This document shows positions 6,968 through 14,461 of a DNA stretch of 22,508 nt, in pieces. Numbering within the stretch: the first letter of the stretch is position 1; every line of letters starts with the position of its first letter. Source of the DNA: an uncultured Collinsella sp. (GTDB taxonomy: Bacteria; Actinomycetota; Coriobacteriia; Coriobacteriales; Coriobacteriaceae); contig CABQZS010000097.1 in the NCBI GenBank assembly GCA_902468695.1, positions 1-22,508 on the forward strand. The letters are read 5' to 3'. The notes below the pieces were generated by a model that ran no database searches, was not told the origin of the DNA, and worked only from the letters and a program-made list of their open reading frames with translations. Both the position numbers and the translations under genes were made by a program.

Positions 6968-9043
6968 CTACTTGGCGCGGCCCTCCTCATAGCGCTCGAC
7001 CAGTTTGGCCTGAACGTCATAAGGCACCTGCTCATAGCCTGCGGGCTTCATGGTAAAGTCGCCCGTGCCGCGCGTGATAGAGCGCAGGCGCGTCGAATAA
7101 TCCGTCAGCTCGGCCAGCGGCGCCTGGGCAATGACCACGGTATCGCCGCGCTCATCGGTCTCCATGCCCGTCACGCGACCGCGCGAGGCCGAGATGTCGC
7201 CCATCACGGCGCCGGCGTAGCTCTCGGGGATAGTCACCGTGATTTCCTCGATGGGCTCCAGCACCACCGGGTCGGCATCGGCGCATGCCTTGCGCAGACC
7301 GATGCGAGCCGCCGCGCGGAACGCCATCTCGTTGGAGTCGACGCTATGATACGAGCCGTCGTACACAGCCACGCGAATGCCCGTGAGCGGGTAGCCGGCA
7401 ATGATGCCGTCCTTCATGGTCTCCTGGACACCCTTGTCCACAGCGGGGATCAGCGAGCGCGGGATGCGGCCACCCACGACCTCGTCAACAAACTCATAGC
7501 CGTCGCTCGTGCCGTCGGGCCCAATGAGCGGCTCCACGCGCAGCCAACAGTCGCCATACTGACCGGCACCGCCAGTCTGCTTCTTGTGGCGACCCTGGGC
7601 GCTTGCCGTGCGGCGGATGGTCTCGCGATACGGAATGCGGATCGGCACGCTTTTGGCCACGACCTTGGTACGGTCCTCAAGACGATTGAGCAGCACCGAA
7701 ACCTGCGCCTCGCCCACGGCGGAGATGATAGTCTGGCCCGTCTCCTCGTCACGATCGATGCTCATGGTCGGATCGGCCTTGCATGCCTTCTCAATAAACG
7801 TATAGAGCTTTTCCTCGTCGCCGCGGTTCTCGGCCTCGATAGCAATGCGGTACTGCGAGTTGGGGAACTTGAACGCCGCCGCCTCGACCTTGCCGGTAAT
7901 CGAGAGCGTATCGCCCGTCTCGGCCGCCAGCTTGGGCGCCACGATGATATCGCCGGCATAGGCGTGACCGACCTCGGTCATGTCGCGGCCGCACATCACA
8001 TACAGGTGAGCCAGACGCTCACCCTTGCGCGTACGCGCATTGATCAGCTCAAGGCCCGGCTCAAGCGTGCCCGTCAGCACTTTGATAAAGCTGATGCGAC
8101 CCTGCTGCGGGTCGGCCAGCGTCTTAAACACAAATGCCACCGGACGGTCATCGTCGCTCGAGATCTTGAGCGAATCACCGTCGATGAGCGGCATCTCGCC
8201 GTAGTCCGTCGGCGCCGGGAAGTACGTGGCGATGTCGTCCATCAGCGAGTTGACGCCCTGCTCCTTAATGCAATCGCCCGCAAAGACCGGCACAAAGATG
8301 CGCTCGGCAATCGCCTTGGACAACAGGCCCTCGAGCTCCTCCTGCGTCAGCGTCTCTTCGCCTTCCAGGTACTTCATCATCAGCTCATCGTCGGCCTCGG
8401 CCACCAGCTCGCACAGATGGTCGTGGGCTTCCTCGGCCTGGGCACGATACTCCTCGGGAATCTCCGACTCAACTGCCTCGGCGCCGTTGCAGTGGCGCGC
8501 CTTCATACGCACCAGGTCGATAATGCCGTCAAAGTCCTCGCCCTCGCCCCAGGGGAGGGTCACGGCACCCAAACGCGTACCAAAACGTTCCTGCAGCAGG
8601 CCCATCGTGGTCGTAAAGCTGGCCTCGGGACGCGACAGGCGGTTTACGAACACCGCGCGCGCCAGGCGCAGGTCCTCGGCGGCGTACCAAAGCTTAACCG
8701 TCGTCGGCTGCGGGCCGGCCTCGGCGTCGACCACGAACAGCGCCGTCTCGCAGACGCTCATCGCGGCAAAGGCGTCGCCGATAAAATCGGGGTAGCACGG
8801 GGCATCAAGCACGTTGATGCGGGCGCCCTTCCAATCGATCGGCGCGATGGTCGTCGAGATAGAAAATGAACGCTTGACCTCTTCGGGGTCATAGTCGAGC
8901 GTGGGCTTGGTGCCGTCGTGGCCGCCCAGGCGGGCGGTCTTACCAGAAAGGTGGAGCATGGCCTCGGCGAGTGAAGTCTTGCCCACCCCGCCTTGGCCTA
9001 CGAGCACCACGTTCCTTACGTTGCCGGTCTTGGGAGCACCCAT
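6968..9043 (-). CDS. Elongation factor G-like translational GTPase (EF-G2 type)
   Basis: A 691-aa EF-G paralogue with the full five-domain length of EF-G. The P-loop is GQGGVGKTS (16-24), as in actinobacterial EF-G2 rather than the AHIDAGKTT of true EF-G. The other nucleotide motifs are degenerate. G3 reads DAPC (80-83), so the DxxG glycine is Cys. G4 reads NRLS (134-137) in place of NKxD. The domain III to V regions are recognisable (for example ASAQGRHKKQTGGAGQYGD and SRGRVTGMETDERGD). The ATG at 9043 is chosen because AAGGAGGT lies 4 nt upstream, although the frame stays open to 9154. It is probably not the housekeeping translocase; its role is unknown. No translation operon surrounds it. 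Confidence 0.9.
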   Translation of the reverse strand: MGAPKTGNVRNVVLVGQGGVGKTSLAEAMLHLSGKTARLGGHDGTKPTLDYDPEEVKRSFSISTTIAPIDWKGARINVLDAPCYPDFIGDAFAAMSVCETALFVVDAEAGPQPTTVKLWYAAEDLRLARAVFVNRLSRPEASFTTTMGLLQERFGTRLGAVTLPWGEGEDFDGIIDLVRMKARHCNGAEAVESEIPEEYRAQAEEAHDHLCELVAEADDELMMKYLEGEETLTQEELEGLLSKAIAERIFVPVFAGDCIKEQGVNSLMDDIATYFPAPTDYGEMPLIDGDSLKISSDDDRPVAFVFKTLADPQQGRISFIKVLTGTLEPGLELINARTRKGERLAHLYVMCGRDMTEVGHAYAGDIIVAPKLAAETGDTLSITGKVEAAAFKFPNSQYRIAIEAENRGDEEKLYTFIEKACKADPTMSIDRDEETGQTIISAVGEAQVSVLLNRLEDRTKVVAKSVPIRIPYRETIRRTASAQGRHKKQTGGAGQYGDCWLRVEPLIGPDGTSDGYEFVDEVVGGRIPRSLIPAVDKGVQETMKDGIIAGYPLTGIRVAVYDGSYHSVDSNEMAFRAAARIGLRKACADADPVVLEPIEEITVTIPESYAGAVMGDISASRGRVTGMETDERGDTVVIAQAPLAELTDYSTRLRSITRGTGDFTMKPAGYEQVPYDVQAKLVERYEEGRAK

Positions 9044-9349
9044 GATGACCTCCTTGCAGGGTCGCGCGCGATGCGCGACGCCAACGGGGAGAGTTCGCGG
9101 TCGATACCGTCCCGGGAGCAGCACGGTCGGCAGCCGAGCCGACTCACCCTCCAAATGTCCTATGCCACCACCCTACCCTTGCAGCCGCCTGTCCATGCAG
9201 ACCTTTCGGCACGCGTATGGATACGGGCGGCGAGAGGAGAGGGCGAGCTTGCGAGGCGATTATTGAACCCCGCGGATGCAAAAAACCGCCGCAGACCATA
9301 AGACCTGCGGCGGTTTCACCTTAATAAGCAGTTGAGTAAATAGCTGAGC
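9044..9349. other. Gap between the ABC transporter end and the EF-G-like start
   Basis: This 306-bp gap carries the ABC-operon terminator near its right end (9278-9318) and the leader of the EF-G-like gene at its left end. The leader includes a 7-bp hairpin (GTCGCGC 9061-9067 with GCGCGAC 9073-9079) just upstream of the ribosome-binding site. I see no convincing promoter hexamers and no gene in 9080-9277. Confidence 0.5.
9278..9318 (-). terminator. Strong intrinsic terminator of the amino-acid ABC transporter operon
   Basis: A perfect 12-bp stem (AAACCGCCGCAG at 9283-9294 with its complement at 9305-9316) runs into TTTTTT on the minus strand (9285-9280), about 32 nt past the ATPase stop codon. 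Confidence 0.92.
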
Positions 9350-10114
9350 CTATCCCTCGATACGACTCAGAAACTCGCGTGTACGCTGCTCGCGCGGATA
9401 ATCGATAACCTGCTCGGCCGGACCCTCCTCGACAATGCGACCGCCGTCCATAAAGACCACGCGGTCGGCAACATCGCGCGCAAACTGCATCGCATGGGTC
9501 ACGATCACCATCGTCATATTCTGCGCGGCCAGATCCTTGATGACGCGCAGAACCTCGGCCGTCAGCTCGGGATCGAGTGCCGAGGTCGGCTCATCAAAGA
9601 ACAAGATTTCCGGGTCGAGCGCCAGGGCGCGGGCAATACTCACGCGCTGCTGCTGACCGCCCGAAAGCTCGCAGGGCACCTTGTTCTCGTTGCCCGTCAG
9701 CCCCATTTGCGCAATCAGCTCGTGTGCGCGGGCTTCCGCCTGCTCGCGCGGGCGCTTAAGCACGCGAATCGGCGCATCGGTGATGTTTTTCATCACGGTA
9801 TAGTGCGGGAACAGATTGTAATTCTGAAACACCAGACCAAACCGCGAGCGCGCCTGTTTAGGCACATCGCCCTTTGCGTACACCGCGCCCGAACCCGCAT
9901 CCGTCGCGACGGCAAGGTCGCCAAACGAGAGCGATCCACCGTCGAGCGTCTCGAGCAGCGTGGCGCAGCGCAGCAGCGTGGACTTACCGCCGCCCGAAGG
10001 CCCGATAATCGCCACGACCTCGCCACGCTTGACCTCGAGCGAGATATCCTTGAGCACCTCATTGCCGCCAAACGCCTTGCGTGCGCTTTCGATTTTCATC
10101 ACTGAGTTAGTCAT
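9350..10114 (-). CDS. Polar amino-acid ABC transporter, ATP-binding protein
   Basis: A 254-aa ATPase of the GlnQ/HisP type that powers amino-acid uptake at the inner face of the membrane. Walker A is GPSGGGKST (38-46), the ABC signature LSGGQQQR (150-157), Walker B ILFFDE (170-175), and the switch His is H207 in VTHAM. The ATG at 10114 overlaps the permease stop by 8 nt, indicating translational coupling; a second in-frame ATG at 10099 lacks a binding site. It is the last gene of a binding protein-permease-ATPase operon and is followed by a strong terminator. Which amino acid is carried cannot be read from the sequence. Confidence 0.95.
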   Translation of the reverse strand: MTNSVMKIESARKAFGGNEVLKDISLEVKRGEVVAIIGPSGGGKSTLLRCATLLETLDGGSLSFGDLAVATDAGSGAVYAKGDVPKQARSRFGLVFQNYNLFPHYTVMKNITDAPIRVLKRPREQAEARAHELIAQMGLTGNENKVPCELSGGQQQRVSIARALALDPEILFFDEPTSALDPELTAEVLRVIKDLAAQNMTMVIVTHAMQFARDVADRVVFMDGGRIVEEGPAEQVIDYPREQRTREFLSRIEG

Positions 10115-10760
10115 GATAATAGTCCAGCCTCTTTTCGGCAGCGCCCAGCAACATCTCGACCACAAAGTTAAAGACCCAGTAGATCAACGCAGCAATCGCA
10201 AACGGCACCATGCTCACCTGCGAGGCGACCAGCGCCTTGGCCGTCGAGAACATCTCGCCCACGCCGATGGCGAACGCCAGCGACGTGTCCTTGACCAGCG
10301 TGATGATCTCGTTGCCCATCGCCGGCAGAATACGCTTGGCGACCTGCGGCATCACGATATACAGAAACGTCTGCACGCGCGAGTAGCCCAATACCTCGGC
10401 AGCCTCGTATTGACCGCGCGGAATGGACTGCAGGCCCGAGCGATAGATCTCGGCAAAGTAACCGGCATAGTTGATGATGAACGCCACGACGCACGCCGTC
10501 CACTTGGAATCGGGCGTGAGCGAAATGCCAAACACGTAGTACGGGGCAAAGTAGATGGCAAACATCTGAAGCATGAGCGGCGTACCGCGCATGACCGAAA
10601 TGTAGATGCGCGCAATCCAGCGGAGCGGCGCAATTTTGCTCATGCGCATAAACGCCACGGGAATTCCCAGCGGAATCGACCCGAGCAGCGTCAGCACAAA
10701 CAGCTGCAAGCTGACCAAGAATCCCTGGCCAAGCATCTGCATCATGACCTGAATAGACAT
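10107..10760 (-). CDS. Polar amino-acid ABC transporter, permease protein
   Basis: A 217-aa integral membrane permease of the HisM/GlnP type, with about five hydrophobic segments and the conserved cytoplasmic EAA loop (EAAEVLGYSRVQTF, about 119-132, followed by VMPQ) that docks the ATPase. The ATG at 10760 overlaps the binding-protein stop codon as TAATG, so translation is probably coupled; a TTG at 10775 would add five residues but has no better binding site. A single permease gene suggests a homodimer, as in many amino-acid importers of this family; that is inference. Confidence 0.94.
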   Translation of the reverse strand: MSIQVMMQMLGQGFLVSLQLFVLTLLGSIPLGIPVAFMRMSKIAPLRWIARIYISVMRGTPLMLQMFAIYFAPYYVFGISLTPDSKWTACVVAFIINYAGYFAEIYRSGLQSIPRGQYEAAEVLGYSRVQTFLYIVMPQVAKRILPAMGNEIITLVKDTSLAFAIGVGEMFSTAKALVASQVSMVPFAIAALIYWVFNFVVEMLLGAAEKRLDYYHD

Positions 10761-11620
10761 TACTTGAGCACCCAATTATCGAAAGACAGACCGTAATCTG
10801 CATATTTATCGCAGAGGTCCTTGACCGTACCGTCCTCATAGAGTGCCTTGAGCGATTCGGTCACGGCATCGGCGGACTTGGTGTCGCCCTTCTTAAAGCC
10901 AACGGCGTAGTGCTCGCTGGACAGCGGCTTGTCGAGCTGCGTATAGGCATCGGGCTTGGCGGCAAGCTGATATTGGGCGATCGAGAGGTCACAGGCAACG
11001 GCATCGACTGCACCACTCTCGAGCTGCATAAACGCCGTGTTGTACTCGCCGATGGTATCGAGCGTGGCAAACGTCGCGGCCAGATCCTTCTGGTCGCCCT
11101 CGAGCACATCCTGTGCGGCGGAATCAGTCTGGGTAATCACGGTCTTGCCGGCAAGATCGTCCCAGCTCTTGATACCCGCGTCCTTCTTGACCACGAGCAC
11201 CTGCTCGTTAAGCATGTACGGCTCGGAGAACGTGTAGTCGTCCTCGCGGCCCTCCATGGTAAAGCCGTTCCAGATGCAGTTGATGGCACCTGAGTTGAGC
11301 AGCGTGTCCTTGGCATCCCAGTCGATAGCCTCATACTCAACGTCCCAGCCCTGCTTGTCGGCAACGGCCTTGGCAAGGTCGAGATCAAAGCCCGTGTACT
11401 CGCCGTCATCGCCCACAAAGCCGTACGGAGGATAGGACTTGTCAAAGCCCACCACGAGCTTCTTGGACTCCGCAGCGCCCTTCACGTCCTTGGCTGCGGC
11501 AGAACCGGCAGCGGAGCCCTTGCCGGCACCACCGCCGCAGCCGACAAGACCAAGGCCAAGCACCGTGGCGAGCGAGCCGGCTAGACTAACAAACTGACGA
11601 CGAGACATATCGGTATTCAT
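10760..11620 (-). CDS. Amino-acid ABC transporter substrate-binding lipoprotein (Tat-type signal)
   Basis: A 286-aa extracellular solute-binding protein, family 3. The signal carries SRRQFV (6-11), a twin-arginine motif, a hydrophobic stretch (12-27) and the lipobox LVGC with the lipidated Cys28, followed by a Gly/Ala/Ser-rich spacer. The mature part starts KLVVGFDKSYPPYGF and continues with the typical YTGFDLDLAKAVA block. The ATG at 11620 has AGGGGGA about 5 nt upstream; a further upstream ATG at 11641 would place that site inside the gene. It is the first gene of the operon. A promoter and a repeated CACTTTA motif lie immediately upstream. The ligand is unassigned; the family covers polar and basic amino acids. 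Confidence 0.94.
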   Translation of the reverse strand: MNTDMSRRQFVSLAGSLATVLGLGLVGCGGGAGKGSAAGSAAAKDVKGAAESKKLVVGFDKSYPPYGFVGDDGEYTGFDLDLAKAVADKQGWDVEYEAIDWDAKDTLLNSGAINCIWNGFTMEGREDDYTFSEPYMLNEQVLVVKKDAGIKSWDDLAGKTVITQTDSAAQDVLEGDQKDLAATFATLDTIGEYNTAFMQLESGAVDAVACDLSIAQYQLAAKPDAYTQLDKPLSSEHYAVGFKKGDTKSADAVTESLKALYEDGTVKDLCDKYADYGLSFDNWVLK

Positions 11621-11638
11621 GGTATTCCCCCTTGGTGG

Positions 11639-11658
11639 CACTTTAGTTAGGTAAAGTG
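11639..11658 (-). promoter_or_regulatory. Candidate operator shared with the aminotransferase gene
   Basis: The + strand reads CACTTTAGTTAGGTAAAGTG: inverted CACTTTA/TAAAGTG around a 6-nt spacer. It lies between the -10 and the ribosome-binding site of the binding-protein gene. A related 20-mer precedes the aminotransferase gene (15677-15696), 16 of 20 bases identical. A third CACTTTAG half-site (11683-11690) lies inside the promoter spacer. The regulator is unknown. Confidence 0.5.
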
Positions 11659-11676
11659 AGTCATGTAACGTTCAGA

Positions 11677-11705
11677 ATCATACACTTTAGTGAGATGGAG
11701 TACAA
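11677..11705 (-). promoter_or_regulatory. Candidate promoter of the amino-acid ABC transporter operon
   Basis: On the minus strand TTGTAC (11700-11705) and TATGAT (11677-11682) are separated by 17 bp. The -10 matches the consensus at five of six positions. The start would lie about 50 nt before the binding-protein ATG. Confidence 0.55.
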
Positions 11706-11713
11706 GGGAGGGT

Positions 11714-11850
11714 TTGCCCGCTGGGCTCCGGGGCGGGGGTTAAGTTTCCTGCTCTACAGTCCTGCTCACGACGGAGGCCACATTAAGTGGCCTCCTGTTC
11801 GTGCGGAACTCGCGATAAACTTAACCCCCGCCCCGGAGCCCAGCGGGCAA
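11714..11850. repeat. 137-bp element with perfect 34-bp inverted arms and nested hairpin
   Basis: Arms 11714-11747 and 11817-11850 are perfectly complementary over 34 bp; the left arm starts TTGCCCGCTGGGCTCC and ends GGGTTAAGTTT. The 69-bp interior holds a second hairpin: GGAGGCCAC (11773-11781) with its complement (11787-11795) around ATTAA, extended by CACGA/TCGTG. No poly-T tract and no obvious target duplication flank it. It may be a MITE-like or REP-like mobile palindrome, or a DNA/RNA structure insulating two divergent promoters. Confidence 0.75.
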
Positions 11851-11959
11851 TCATCGTTGTACCTATCACTGATACCAATAAACCGCTTGCATATCGTCTG
11901 TTGGCTTGGCACGGTACAATGCTTGTGGCTTTAAATTTATATATTAGTGGGGTTAATTC

Positions 11960-13408
11960 ATGGCAGAATCTCGTGCGGAGCGTAGGGCTCGTCGTGCTTT
12001 GGTGGAGGCGGCTGAGGGGTTGAAAGAGGAGAAATCTTCTAAGAAATCAAAGTCGTCTCAGGATGCGAAGGGTAAGTCGGTCAAGGGCAAGGCTAAGGCC
12101 AAGCGTCCCGGCTCTCGTCGGAGCGGGGATAAGGCGTCCCAGGCTCACTCCAAGCGCCCGCATAAAGATCCGGTTTCGTCTGCACGTAAGGCTGTGGACC
12201 CCAAGTCTCCCTGTTCGATCATGAAATCTTGCGGTGGGTGCACGGCGCTCAATCGTCCTTATAAAAAGCAGTTGGCAGCTAAGCAGGCTGCTATGGATGA
12301 GCTTTTTGCTTCGCTTTGTGAGCGTGAGGGTATCGCCGTTGATCCTATTCGCGGTATGGGCGTCACCCTGGGCGACCCGGGTAAATATCCTGCGCCGCGT
12401 GGCTTTCGTCATAAGGCTGCCACTCCCTTTGCTCCCGGCAAGGAGGGCGCTGTCCGCTGCGGTTTCTTTGAGCGCGGCACGCACAAGATCGTTGCCGTGC
12501 CCGAATGTCCTGTCGAGGCGCCGGGTGCCCGTCAGATTCTCAACGGCATCGCACGCGAAGCTGAGCGGCTGCATATTCCCGCCTTTAATGAGGACAAGCA
12601 TCTTGGTTTGCTTCGCTATGCCGTCGTCCGCTGCGGTTGGCGTACAGACCAGGTCATGGTTACGCTCGTGACCGCCCAGCGTGACTTACCGCATGCGCAA
12701 GAGTTCTTTGAGGCCGTCGCGGCGCTCGATCCGCATATCGTCACCGTTGCCCAAAATATCAATGGCCGTCCCGGTAACGCCATCTTGGGTGAGGAGACTC
12801 GTATCGTCTATGGCGCCGAGTGCATGCGCGACCAGCTGCTCGGTTGCGAATTCGATATCTCCCCTACCGCGTTCTATCAGACCAATCCGCAGCAGACCGA
12901 GCTGCTCTATCAGCTCGCGATTGACGGCATGGACCTGCAGCAGGGTGACATTCTTATGGACGCATACTGCGGCAGCGGCACCATCGGTCTGTGCGCCGCG
13001 AAGGATGCCCAGGACAGAGGTGTCGGCATTATGCTGCTCGGCGTGGAGCGCAACCCGGCGGGCATTGCCGACGCACGTCGCAATGCCGAGCTCAACGGCC
13101 TCACCCGCAGCGCTTGGTTTATGGCCGACGACGCCACCGATTACATCCTGGACGCTGCCGATAACAACGAGCGCGTTGACGTCCTTTCCATCGATCCGCC
13201 GCGTGCCGGCTCTACCCCCGAGTTCCTCGAGGCCGCCTGCTCACTTAAGCCGCGCCGCATCACCTATATCAGCTGCAACCCCGTGACCCAAGAGCGCGAC
13301 CTGCACCAACTCCTCGACGGAGGCTATCGCCTGCTCAAGATCACACCGGTCGACATGTTCCCCCACACCGACCACACCGAAACAGTAGCGGTCCTCGAGC
13401 GCCGCTAA
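11960..13408 (+). CDS. RNA m5U methyltransferase, TrmA/RumA (RlmD-like) family
   Basis: A 482-aa SAM-dependent uracil-5 methyltransferase, probably acting on 23S rRNA. Residues 1-80 are a Lys/Arg/Ser-rich tail of low complexity, where many relatives have a TRAM domain. Fe-S cluster cysteines are visible as C85, C91 and C94 (CSIMKSCGGC) plus C183 (ECPV). The methyltransferase core shows FYQTNPQQTE, the SAM motif DAYCGSGTIG (334-343), DPPR (412-415) and the catalytic Cys439 in SCNP. The ATG at 11960 is the only start that includes the basic tail, after GGGGT. The 5' third uses more T-ending codons than the rest. Whether the target is rRNA or tRNA cannot be fixed from the sequence. Confidence 0.9.
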   Translation: MAESRAERRARRALVEAAEGLKEEKSSKKSKSSQDAKGKSVKGKAKAKRPGSRRSGDKASQAHSKRPHKDPVSSARKAVDPKSPCSIMKSCGGCTALNRPYKKQLAAKQAAMDELFASLCEREGIAVDPIRGMGVTLGDPGKYPAPRGFRHKAATPFAPGKEGAVRCGFFERGTHKIVAVPECPVEAPGARQILNGIAREAERLHIPAFNEDKHLGLLRYAVVRCGWRTDQVMVTLVTAQRDLPHAQEFFEAVAALDPHIVTVAQNINGRPGNAILGEETRIVYGAECMRDQLLGCEFDISPTAFYQTNPQQTELLYQLAIDGMDLQQGDILMDAYCGSGTIGLCAAKDAQDRGVGIMLLGVERNPAGIADARRNAELNGLTRSAWFMADDATDYILDAADNNERVDVLSIDPPRAGSTPEFLEAACSLKPRRITYISCNPVTQERDLHQLLDGGYRLLKITPVDMFPHTDHTETVAVLERR

Positions 13409-13421
13409 TTCTCCGGCACGG

Positions 13422-13455
13422 GAAAGGGGGCGGCCCGCCTGGACCGCCCCCTTTC
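13422..13455. terminator. Hairpin between convergent methyltransferase and PHP genes
   Basis: A 12-bp perfect stem (GAAAGGGGGCGG at 13422-13433 with its complement at 13444-13455) sits between two convergent genes. TTTC closes the stem on both strands, so a bidirectional, T-poor terminator is likely. Confidence 0.7.
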
Positions 13456-13474
13456 ATTGGGCATATGAGTCTCG

Positions 13475-14296
13475 TTACATCCCCTTGCGCAGGTCGCACA
13501 CGCCGGCTGCCGCCATCTCGTGCAGCAGCGTCTCGCGATCGCGCGTCACGATCAGGTCCAGCGGGAAGTGAATCTCGTCGAGCAACTTGCGGGCGTGCTC
13601 GAGCTTGCCAATGGCCATACCAATGTGGGCATCGGTCGACACACCAATACCCACGCCCAGCTCGGCGCAGCGCTCGGCAATCTTGCGACACGCGTTCCAA
13701 TGCTCGGCATCCGTGCCATGCTCAAGACTATGGTTGTTGATCTCAATGATCTTGTGCTTGGCTTTGGCCGCCAGCAGCACCTCATCGATATCGAACGGCA
13801 CGCCCGAACGACCCGTATGCCCAAGCATGAACACCTTGGGGTGCTCCAGGGCATTGATATACATCTGGGTTGTTTGGGCGAGCGTCGCGCCTTCGGCAAA
13901 CTGCGGATTATGCACGCTTGCCACCAAATAATCCAAATTGCGCGTCACCAATCCGAACAGCGAATGCTGGTGACTGTACGAATCGCCGGCAATATCGAAC
14001 GAAACGGGAATGTCCTCGCCAAACAAGCTTCCGTCCAGCGAAACGATATCGGCCTCGGCGCCGCGGAGCACCAGCACGCCGCTCCAAATGCGCGGCCAGA
14101 TATCCTGGTTAATAAAGAACTGGAAACTGCGCAGGTCGTTGGGGCAAGCCGTAACCATCGAGCTCAGATGGTCGGCAGATCCGAGCACCTGCAGGCCACG
14201 TTCCGCCGCCCAGTACACATTCTCCTCAATAGTTGAGTACGCATGCGCGGAGAACAACGTATGAGTATGAATATCACAAGAAAGAAGGTAGGGCAT
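13475..14296 (-). CDS. PHP-domain metal-dependent phosphoesterase (YcdX-like)
   Basis: A 273-aa PHP-domain protein. The metal-binding residues typical of the fold are visible: H10 and H12 (DIHTHTLFS), D42/H43 (ADHLS), E81/D83 (GAEADI), H129 (SVHNP), H160 (GHTGR) and D222/H224 (TDAH). This set matches the trinuclear YcdX-like phosphatases, so hydrolysis of a small phosphate ester is the likely activity; the substrate is unknown. Start: the ATG at 14296 follows AAGGAGA by about 4 nt, although the frame is open upstream to 14440. A good -10 box (14439-14444) lies upstream. Confidence 0.85.
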   Translation of the reverse strand: MPYLLSCDIHTHTLFSAHAYSTIEENVYWAAERGLQVLGSADHLSSMVTACPNDLRSFQFFINQDIWPRIWSGVLVLRGAEADIVSLDGSLFGEDIPVSFDIAGDSYSHQHSLFGLVTRNLDYLVASVHNPQFAEGATLAQTTQMYINALEHPKVFMLGHTGRSGVPFDIDEVLLAAKAKHKIIEINNHSLEHGTDAEHWNACRKIAERCAELGVGIGVSTDAHIGMAIGKLEHARKLLDEIHFPLDLIVTRDRETLLHEMAAAGVCDLRKGM

Positions 14297-14395
14297 CAGG
14301 TCTCCTTGTCCAGTATGGCCGTCGCGTATATTCATTGTACGCATAGCATTCGATGGTCGTAAAACCGCTCCATCCCAACGACACAACGTCCATGA

Positions 14396-14428
14396 CAACG
14401 GGGTCTGGCTTAAAACCAAACCCCGTTT
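14396..14428 (-). other. Hairpin downstream of the aminotransferase gene
   Basis: AACGGGG-T-C-TGG pairs with CCA-A-A-CCCCGTT, an imperfect stem of about 11 bp. No T-run follows on the minus strand. It is either a weak terminator of the aminotransferase transcript or a structure in the PHP-gene leader. Confidence 0.4.
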
Positions 14429-14438
14429 CACGTAAAAC

Positions 14439-14444
14439 ATTATA
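14439..14444 (-). promoter_or_regulatory. Candidate -10 box for the PHP-domain gene
   Basis: A perfect TATAAT on the minus strand, with TG a few bases upstream but no good -35. It begins about 18 nt past the aminotransferase stop codon and would give a long leader of roughly 135 nt. Confidence 0.4.
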
Positions 14445-14461
14445 AGCAGAGCGCTTTACTT

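Larger units (their letters stand above)
11621..11959. promoter_or_regulatory. Divergent intergenic region, ABC transporter and methyltransferase genes
   Basis: A 339-bp gap with no credible gene. It contains the dyad CACTTTA-N6-TAAAGTG (11639-11658), a further CACTTTAG copy (11683-11690), the ABC promoter (11677-11705), a 137-bp inverted-repeat element (11714-11850), and a possible + strand promoter for the methyltransferase (TTGGCA at 11906-11911 with TTTAAA at 11930-11935; weak). Confidence 0.6.

Noticed and set aside
7346..8869. A 507-codon open frame on the + strand
   Set aside because: It is the antisense shadow of the EF-G-like gene, and no domain is recognisable.
11714..11850. The large inverted repeat as a bidirectional terminator
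   Set aside because: It lies between divergent genes, upstream of both, and has no T-run on either side.
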